Part shown: positions 58,718 through 64,000 of the stretch, one piece after another
Position numbering within the stretch: position 1 is the stretch's first letter
Layout of the letters: each line of letters opens with the position of its first letter
The notes under the pieces: model-generated
Databases searched by the model: none
What the model was told of the DNA's origin: nothing
What the model saw: the letters and a program-made list of their open reading frames with translations, nothing else
Translations under genes and position numbers: made by a program
Source: Sphingomonas citri
GTDB taxonomy: Bacteria > Pseudomonadota > Alphaproteobacteria > Sphingomonadales > Sphingomonadaceae
Length of the DNA: 64,000 bases
Reading direction: 5' to 3'
Assembly (NCBI RefSeq): GCF_019429485.1
Contig: NZ_JAHXZN010000010.1
Location: forward strand, 49,281-113,280

Positions 58718-58837
58718 CGTTCTCTCCTCGGAACCGCGTCCTCCAACCCGCGAGCGAGGAAATCGCCGCATCCTCAAGGCGATGGAACAAGCGTGCGGCT
58801 GATCCACTTGAGTCCGCCGAGCCACAGGAGAGCTGCC

Positions 58838-59047
58838 ATGACCAAGACCCTCAAGGCCGGCGACAAGGTGAAGTGGGACACGCCGCAGGGCCAGACCAGC
58901 GGCAAGGTGGTCAAGAAGGAGACCAAGACCACCAAGGCCGGCGGCCACACCGCCAAGGCGAGCAAGGACGACCCGCAATATCGCGTCAAGAGCGACAAGT
59001 CGGGCAAGGAAGCGGTGCACAAGCCGGAGGAGTTGAAGAAGGCGTGA
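58838..59047 (+). CDS. DUF2945 (hypervirulence-associated TUDOR-like) small protein
   Basis: A 69-residue basic protein with the DUF2945 pattern: KAGDKVKWDTPQGQTSGKVV, then a Lys/Thr-rich stretch and DDPQYRVKSDKSGKEAVHKP. The fold is a small Tudor/SH3-like barrel. The role in bacteria is unknown; relatives are often stress-induced. It has a CAGGAGAG ribosome site. Lys richness stands out from the Arg-rich neighbours. Confidence 0.88.
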   Translation: MTKTLKAGDKVKWDTPQGQTSGKVVKKETKTTKAGGHTAKASKDDPQYRVKSDKSGKEAVHKPEELKKA

Positions 59048-59106
59048 CAGAGGGGGGGTGGTGAGGTGGCGACTCGGCTGGTGTCGCGCGCCGTTCTCAA
59101 ATCCTT

Positions 59107-59171
59107 CTCCGTCATCCCGGCGAAGGCCGGGATCCACCGTCCCGCATACTCACCGGCCCGGGGTGACGGAG
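59107..59171. repeat. REP-type inverted repeat pair
   Basis: CTCCGTCATCCCGGCGAAGG (then CCGGGATCCA) at 59107-59136 is mirrored by CCCGGGGTGACGGAG at 59157-59171. Together with the Gly-rich remainder this fills most of 59048-59314, in which no gene is supported. Confidence 0.7.
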
Positions 59172-59314
59172 AGAGGGAGGATGATGGGACGGGAAGCTGG
59201 CGGATCGGGGAGGCTGACGGAGCGCGGCGGATGGAGGGTCGGGGCGACTGATGGAACGGGAAGGATGACGATAAGAGCCGCCGTAACGGGAGGGGTCGGC
59301 GGCTCAATCCTCCC

Positions 59315-60058
59315 TCAATCCTCGGACGTCTCCGCCAGCGCCTTCCGCACCACCGGCGTCACGCGATCGGCGATCCGCGCCACGCCGCGCGCGTTGGGGT
59401 GAACGCCGTCGGGCAGCATCAGCGTCCGGTTGCCGAGCACGCCGTCGAGGATGAACGGGTACAGCGGCGCATGGTGCTGCCTCGCCAGTTCCGGATAGAT
59501 GGCGTTGAACGTTCCCGCATAGTCCGGCCCCAGATTGGGCGGCGCGAGCATGCCCGTCAGCACCACCGGGATGCCCCGCTTCTGCAACTCGTCCAGCATC
59601 GCGGCGAGATTGTCGCGCGTTACCTTGGGATCGAGCTGGCGCAGCACGTCGTTGCCGCCGAGCCCCAGTAGCACCAAATCGGGTTTCTTGCCCAGCCGGT
59701 CGAGCGTGTAGCCGAGCCGGCGGCGCCCGTCGCCGCTGGTGTCGCCCGAGACGCCCGCGTTGACCAGCCGCGCGTTGATCCCCGCGGCGCGCAGCCGCGC
59801 CTGAATCGCGTCGGGCAGGCTCTGCCCGCGGCTCAGCCCGTAGCCGGCGTAGAGACTGTCGCCGAGGGCGAGCACCGTCCGCTCGGGCCCGCTCACCGGC
59901 ACGGTCGCGACCGGCGCGGGCGCGGCGGCCTCGCCGTCATTGCCGCTGACGCGCGGCCCGTCGGGAGCGCTCTCGTCGCGCGGGGAGCAGCTCGACACCA
60001 TCAGCGCGGCTTGGAGAAGCGCCGCCGGCGCCGCATATGTCAGGTATGATCGCGTCAC
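59315..60058 (-). CDS. GDSL/SGNH arylesterase (TesA-like), probable lipoprotein
   Basis: A 247-residue exported hydrolase. A short signal ends in a lipobox-like MVSSC; a low-complexity linker precedes the SGNH domain (about 60-247): block I VLALGDSLYAGYGLSRGQS, block II NAGVSGDTSGDGRRRL, block III LLGLGGNDVLRQ, block V LPDGVHPNARG with the catalytic Asp and His. Substrates are probably short acyl esters or lysophospholipids. It starts with GTG at 60058, 20 bases from the divergent ABC ATPase start, the same order as tesA-ybbA-ybbP in E. coli. Confidence 0.92.
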   Translation of the reverse strand: MTRSYLTYAAPAALLQAALMVSSCSPRDESAPDGPRVSGNDGEAAAPAPVATVPVSGPERTVLALGDSLYAGYGLSRGQSLPDAIQARLRAAGINARLVNAGVSGDTSGDGRRRLGYTLDRLGKKPDLVLLGLGGNDVLRQLDPKVTRDNLAAMLDELQKRGIPVVLTGMLAPPNLGPDYAGTFNAIYPELARQHHAPLYPFILDGVLGNRTLMLPDGVHPNARGVARIADRVTPVVRKALAETSED

Positions 60059-60078
60059 TTTCGCCCCGGCTCCGCTGA

Positions 60079-60750
60079 ATGTCGCCGCCGCATATGGTCA
60101 TCGCCGCGCGCGATGTAAGGCTCACGCTCGGCGGCGCCGAGCCGGTCGAGATCCTGCGCGGGGTCGATCTCGCGGTCGCCGCGGGTGAGAGCGTGGCGCT
60201 GCTCGGCGCGTCGGGGTCGGGCAAGTCGTCGCTGATGGCGGTACTCGCCGGACTGGAGCGCGCGACCTCGGGCAGCGTCGAGGTGACCGGGCTCGACTTC
60301 GCCGCGCTCGACGAGGACGCATTGGCGGTGGCGCGGCGCGGCCGGATCGGCATCGTGCTCCAGGCCTTCCACCTGTTGCCGACGATGACCGCGCGCGAGA
60401 ACGTGATGGTGCCACTCGAGCTGCAGGGCGCCGACGACGCGCGCGTCCGCGCCGAGGCCGAGCTGACCGCGGTCGGGCTGGGGCACCGGCTCGACCATTA
60501 TCCCGCGCAGCTCTCGGGCGGCGAGCAGCAGCGCGTCGCGATCGCGCGCGCGCTGGCGCCGCGTCCCTCGCTCGTCTTCGCCGACGAACCGACCGGCAAC
60601 CTCGACGCCGCGACCGGCGCGCGCGTCGTCGACCTGCTGTTCGAGCGGCGTCGCGCCACCGATGCCAGCCTCGTCATCATCACGCACGACCCAGCACTCG
60701 CAAGGCGCTGCGACCGGATCGTCGAGCTCGCCGACGGGCGGCTGCGATGA
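60079..60750 (+). CDS. ABC transporter ATP-binding protein (YbbA/LolD type)
   Basis: A 223-residue ATPase: Walker A LLGASGSGKSSLMAVLAG, Q-loop GIVLQAFHLLPTMTARENV, signature LSGGEQQRVAIARALA, Walker B LVFADEPTGNLD and switch histidine ITHD. It belongs to the MacB/LolD/YbbA class that powers FtsX-type permeases. The permease begins at the ATGA overlap (60747). With the divergent esterase this is the conserved YbbAP module, whose substrate is not firmly known. Confidence 0.93.
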   Translation: MSPPHMVIAARDVRLTLGGAEPVEILRGVDLAVAAGESVALLGASGSGKSSLMAVLAGLERATSGSVEVTGLDFAALDEDALAVARRGRIGIVLQAFHLLPTMTARENVMVPLELQGADDARVRAEAELTAVGLGHRLDHYPAQLSGGEQQRVAIARALAPRPSLVFADEPTGNLDAATGARVVDLLFERRRATDASLVIITHDPALARRCDRIVELADGRLR

Positions 60751-63245
60751 GCGGCTGGGCGCTGGCCTGGCGGCTCGCCCGGCGCGAGCTGTCGCTGCGA
60801 TTCAAGGGCCTGCGTCTGCTGCTGCTGTGCCTCTTCCTCGGCGTCGGCGCGCTCGCCGCGATCGGAAGCCTGACCCAGGCGATCACCGGCGAGCTGGCCG
60901 CGCGAGGCCGCGTGCTGCTCGGCGGCGACGTCGAGGTCGCGATCTCGCAGCGGGCGGCCGATCCCGACGAGCGCGCCGCGATCGCGCGGCTCGGGCGCGT
61001 GTCCGAGACGGTGCGGATGCAGTCGATGGCGGTCGCGCGCGGCGGGGCCACCGCGCCGGTGCAGCTCAAGGCGGTCGACGCGGCCTATCCGCTCTACGGT
61101 CGCCTGACGGTCGTGGGCGGAGGGGCGGTGCGACTCACCGGCGCCGACAACGCCTATGTCGCGCCCGCGCTGGTCGAGCGGCTCGGCCTGCGCGTCGGCG
61201 ACCCGCTGCGGCTCGGCGCCGCGACGTTCCGCGTCGGCGGCGTGATCGCGGACGAGCCCGACCGGCTCAGCGAAGGCTTCAGCTTCGGTCCGGTCGTGCT
61301 GGTGTCGAGCGCCGGGCTGGCGCGCACCGGGCTGGTGCAGCCGGGCAGCCTGTACGAGACCAAATATCGCATCGCGATCGGCGCACGCGATCCCGCGGCG
61401 ACGGTCGCGGGCTTCGGCAAGCGCTTCGCCGCGGCGGGATGGGAGACGCGCACGCGGGACCGAGCCTCGCCCGGTGCCAGCCGCTTCATCGCGCGCATGG
61501 GCGAGTTCCTCACGCTGGTCGGGCTCGCCGCGCTGGTGATCGCGGGGATCGGCGTCGGCAACGGCGTCTCCTCCTATCTCGAGCAGCGGCGTGCCAGCGT
61601 GGCGATGCTCAAGGTGCTCGGCGCGACCTCGGCGACGGTGACTCGCGTCTACCTGATCCAGGTGCTCGCGGTGGCGGGGGTGGGAATCGCATCGGGGCTC
61701 GTCGCCGGTCTGGTCGCGGTACCGTTGGTGGGCGCGCTCGCCGGCGCGGTGCTGCCGGTCGCGCCGGGCTTCGTGGTGGCGCCGCTGCCGCTCGCGCTGG
61801 CGGCGCTGTACGGGCTGCTGATCGCTCTCGCCTTCTGCGCGCCCGCGCTGGTCGCGGCAGGACGCGTGCCCGCCGCGGCGCTGCTGCGCGGCGTCCACGA
61901 CCGGCGCGTGCGCGGCGGGCGCGTCGCCGCCGCCTGGATGGTCGCGGCGGGCGCCGCGCTTGTCGCGCTGGTGCTGGCGACGAGCGAGCGGCCGCTGTTC
62001 GCCGCCGGCTTCCTCGGCGCTGCCGCGGCGACGCTGCTGCTGCTCGTCGCGCTCGGTCACGCGGTGCGCTGGCTCGCGGCGCGCGTGCCGCCGCCGCGCC
62101 GCCCGCTGCCGCGGCTGGCGCTCGCCGCGCTTCACCGCCCGGGGGCGAGGACGGTCGCGCTGGTCGTGGCGCTGGGGCTCGGTCTGACGCTGTTCGTGCT
62201 GCTCGCGACGATCCGCACCAGCCTTGACGGTAATATCACCCGCAGCGTGCCCGAGCGCGCGCCCGCCCTGTTCGTGCTCGACGTGCCGCCCGAACGCGAG
62301 CGCGACTTTAGCGCGACCGTCGTCGCGGCCGAGCCCGGCGCGGTGATCGCGACGGTGCCGCTGATGCGCGGCACGATCACCGGCTATGCCAAGACGCGTG
62401 TCGCCGATCTCGCCGAGATCCCCGAGGGCGCCTGGGCGCTGCGCGGCGAGCGCGGGCTGACCTTCGCCGCGGCGCTGCCCGCGGGGAGCACGCTCAGCGC
62501 CGGCCGTTGGTGGAGCGCGGCCGAAGCGCGGCGACCGTTGGTCTCGGTGGACGAGCGGCTGGCGCAGTCGCTCGGGCTCAAGCTCGGCGACCCGCTGACG
62601 ATCTCGGTGCTGGGGCTGGAGCGCACCGCCACGATCGCCTCGTTCCGCCGCATCGCTTGGGACACGCTGGGCTTCAACTTCGTGCTGGTGTTCTCGCCCG
62701 GCGCGCTCGCCGACGTGCCGCACAATCTCGCCGCCACGATCGACATGCCCGCGGTGCGCACCGGCGCGGTGACTCGCGCGCTGCTGCCGCGCTTCCCGTC
62801 GCTGTCGGTGATCGAGGTGGGCGGCGTGCTCGCGCAAGTGCAGACCGTGGTGCGCCAGATGGCCACCGCGATCGCCGCCGCGGCGGGTGTGGCGGTGCTC
62901 GCCGGTGTCGCGGTGCTGGTCGGCGCGATCGCCGCGGCGCGCGCGACGCGGACCTATGACGCGGTGGTGCTCAAGGTGCTCGGCGCGACGCGGCGGCAGG
63001 TGCTGGTGATGCAGCTGCTCGAATATGCGCTGCTGGCGCTGGTGGCGGCGGTGGTGGCGCTGCTGCTCGGCGTGGCGGGCGGCTGGTATGTCGTGACCCA
63101 GCTGTTCGGCTTCGAGTGGCTGCCCGACTGGGGCGCGGTGGCGGCGACGCTGCTGGTTGGCGTGTCGGCGACGGTGGTGATCGGACTGGCAGGAAGCCTG
63201 CCGGTGCTGCGCGCGCGACCCGCGGCGTCGCTGCGCGAGTTGTGA
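60747..63245 (+). CDS. FtsX-family ABC permease (YbbP type)
   Basis: An 832-residue permease with about ten membrane helices. The N-terminal helix (RLLLLCLFLGVGALAAIGSLTQAI) is followed by a large periplasmic domain, an FtsX unit (GLAALVIAGIGVGNGVSSYLEQRRASVAMLKVLGAT), central helices, a second periplasmic domain, and a second FtsX unit (TYDAVVLKVLGATRRQVLVMQLLEYALLALV). The duplicated FtsX halves and length match YbbP. It is translationally coupled to the ATPase. It may extrude hydrophobic compounds or handle lipids. Confidence 0.93.
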   Translation: MSGWALAWRLARRELSLRFKGLRLLLLCLFLGVGALAAIGSLTQAITGELAARGRVLLGGDVEVAISQRAADPDERAAIARLGRVSETVRMQSMAVARGGATAPVQLKAVDAAYPLYGRLTVVGGGAVRLTGADNAYVAPALVERLGLRVGDPLRLGAATFRVGGVIADEPDRLSEGFSFGPVVLVSSAGLARTGLVQPGSLYETKYRIAIGARDPAATVAGFGKRFAAAGWETRTRDRASPGASRFIARMGEFLTLVGLAALVIAGIGVGNGVSSYLEQRRASVAMLKVLGATSATVTRVYLIQVLAVAGVGIASGLVAGLVAVPLVGALAGAVLPVAPGFVVAPLPLALAALYGLLIALAFCAPALVAAGRVPAAALLRGVHDRRVRGGRVAAAWMVAAGAALVALVLATSERPLFAAGFLGAAAATLLLLVALGHAVRWLAARVPPPRRPLPRLALAALHRPGARTVALVVALGLGLTLFVLLATIRTSLDGNITRSVPERAPALFVLDVPPERERDFSATVVAAEPGAVIATVPLMRGTITGYAKTRVADLAEIPEGAWALRGERGLTFAAALPAGSTLSAGRWWSAAEARRPLVSVDERLAQSLGLKLGDPLTISVLGLERTATIASFRRIAWDTLGFNFVLVFSPGALADVPHNLAATIDMPAVRTGAVTRALLPRFPSLSVIEVGGVLAQVQTVVRQMATAIAAAAGVAVLAGVAVLVGAIAAARATRTYDAVVLKVLGATRRQVLVMQLLEYALLALVAAVVALLLGVAGGWYVVTQLFGFEWLPDWGAVAATLLVGVSATVVIGLAGSLPVLRARPAASLREL

Positions 63246-63387
63246 GCGCCGTCGGATGCTGAGCGCCGCTCATCATTTCCCTGAACGATGTGACTGATCC
63301 ACATCGGCCCCACGCGCGTTAGGATCGTGCTGAGTCGACAGGGACTTGGACGCTGCGCCCGGGAGGGCAGGAAGAGGGAGGCCGGCG

Positions 63388-64000
63388 ATGTCGGACACAG
63401 CAGAATTCGCGCTCTCGCGCCGCGGGGTGCTCGCCGGCAGCGCCGCCAGCGCGGTCGCCGCCGCAGCGCCCGCCGGCGCTGCGCCGCAGCGGACACCCGC
63501 GAACGCCACCCCGACCATGCCGGTGCGTCTCACCGTCAACGGGGAGAAGCGCGAGCTGGCGCTCGACCCGCGCACGACGCTGCTCGACGCGCTGCGCGAG
63601 CATCTCCATCTCACCGGCACCAAGAAGGGCTGCGACCACGGCCAGTGCGGCGCCTGCACGGTGATCGTCGAGGGGCGGCGGATCAACGCGTGCCTCAGCC
63701 TCGCGCTCCAGCACGACGGTGACGCGGTCACCACGATCGAGGGGCTGGGCACGCCCGACAAGCTCCACCCGATGCAGGCCGCGTTCGTGAAACATGACGG
63801 ATACCAGTGCGGCTATTGCACGCCGGGACAGATATGCTCGGCGGTGGCGGTGCTCGACGAGATCAAGCGCGATGTGCCGAGCCACGTCCAGGACGACCTC
63901 ACCGCCAAGGCGCGCTTCACCAACATGGAGCTGCGCGAGCGGATGAGCGGCAACATCTGCCGCTGCGGTGCCTATTCGAACATCGCCGAGGCGGTGGCCG
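63388..64000 (+). CDS. Molybdenum-hydroxylase 2Fe-2S subunit (PaoA/YagT-like), truncated by window edge
   Basis: An open frame from ATG 63388 to the window end (204 codons). A twin-arginine signal (LSRRGVLAGSAASAVAAA) is followed by a ferredoxin-type cluster site C82, C87, C90, C102 (GCDHGQCGACTV) and the helical second cluster C141, C144, C191, C193 (CGYCTPGQIC; NICRCGAYSN). This is the small subunit of periplasmic aldehyde oxidoreductases such as PaoABC. The FAD and molybdenum subunits should follow outside the window. Ribosome site GAGGGAGG. Confidence 0.92.
   Translation, partial: MSDTAEFALSRRGVLAGSAASAVAAAAPAGAAPQRTPANATPTMPVRLTVNGEKRELALDPRTTLLDALREHLHLTGTKKGCDHGQCGACTVIVEGRRINACLSLALQHDGDAVTTIEGLGTPDKLHPMQAAFVKHDGYQCGYCTPGQICSAVAVLDEIKRDVPSHVQDDLTAKARFTNMELRERMSGNICRCGAYSNIAEAVA

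Noticed and set aside
58774..59307. 177-codon reverse frame across the DUF2945 gene and the 59107-59171 repeat
   Set aside because: It contains the WIPAFAGMT peptide that arises when this REP is translated; a typical spurious ORF.
60498..62837. 779-codon open frame antisense to the ABC ATPase and permease
   Set aside because: Composition is Arg/Gln/His-rich and repetitive, with no family sign; the sense genes are complete.

Overview
The window is a gene-dense, very GC-rich bacterial chromosome segment, almost certainly from a Sphingomonas or a close sphingomonad relative (Alphaproteobacteria). The main pointers are PEP-CTERM proteins with the sphingomonad-type tail (PEPxxWAMMIxGFGxxGxxxRRR), a petABC cytochrome bc1 operon, long TonB-dependent receptors with GH39/GH43 glycosidases, CtrA-like boxes, and the ArgD-ArgF-Hsp33 gene order. 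There is no rRNA, CRISPR array, prophage, or recognisable defence or biosynthetic island. Most of it is housekeeping chromosome with small accessory patches.

Layout. 1-7.5 kb: a truncated GAF-domain gene, xerC, and a leftward run DUF983 - lipoprotein cytochrome c - YraN - gshB - DedA; a secreted unknown; rsmI head to head with an LpoA-like lipoprotein. 7.5-10.4 kb: a PEP-CTERM protein, a CitE-type lyase, a small lipoprotein and a TlpA-like thioredoxin. 10.6-17 kb: purA, a repeat-rich secreted protein, aroC, then a tightly overlapping leftward cluster DnaJ/CbpA - YihY - fabI - GNAT. 17-22.4 kb: argD, argF, hslO, a probable unannotated small RNA, queC, queE. 22.5-25.8 kb: a second PEP-CTERM protein, an AT-richer gap, a secreted unknown, a methionine-rich lipoprotein and lipB. 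25.9-26.1 kb: a MITE-like element flanked by CTAG. 26.2-32.5 kb: two coupled membrane proteins, GNAT-hemF, trmL and petABC. 32.7-38.2 kb: a TonB receptor, tRNA-Arg, a GH39 xylosidase and a DUF1080 protein. 38.4-44.1 kb: two tandem ferritin-like proteins downstream of kdpDE, with no kdpFABC in view. 44.5-48 kb: an S10 carboxypeptidase, a MarR regulator divergent from a branched-chain aminotransferase, and tRNA-Gln. 48-51.9 kb: a proline-rich OB-fold-like protein divergent from a PhoPQ-like two-component pair, then a GH43 enzyme. 51.9-58.5 kb: an aldo/keto reductase and SDR pair, a chemoreceptor, and a DUF2946-like protein with a TonB receptor. 58.5-64 kb: two small proteins, a GDSL esterase divergent from an ABC ATPase/permease pair, and the start of a molybdenum-hydroxylase iron-sulfur subunit.

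How the genes fit together. Respiration (petABC, cytochrome c), tetrapyrrole (hemF), glutathione, arginine, chorismate, purine and queuosine genes are ordinary core metabolism. GH39, GH43 and DUF1080 with a TonB receptor suggest modest plant-polysaccharide use. The most interesting non-obvious signals are an sRNA-like locus with three stem-loops and C/U-rich linkers (20926-21006), the MITE-like element, an 18-bp palindrome overlapping a PhoP-like box between the two-component genes and a proline-rich protein, orphan kdpDE next to a ferritin-like gene pair, and two hairpins at expression-critical places (the tRNA-Arg leader and the chemoreceptor ribosome binding site). High GC creates many long antisense reading frames, which were rejected.
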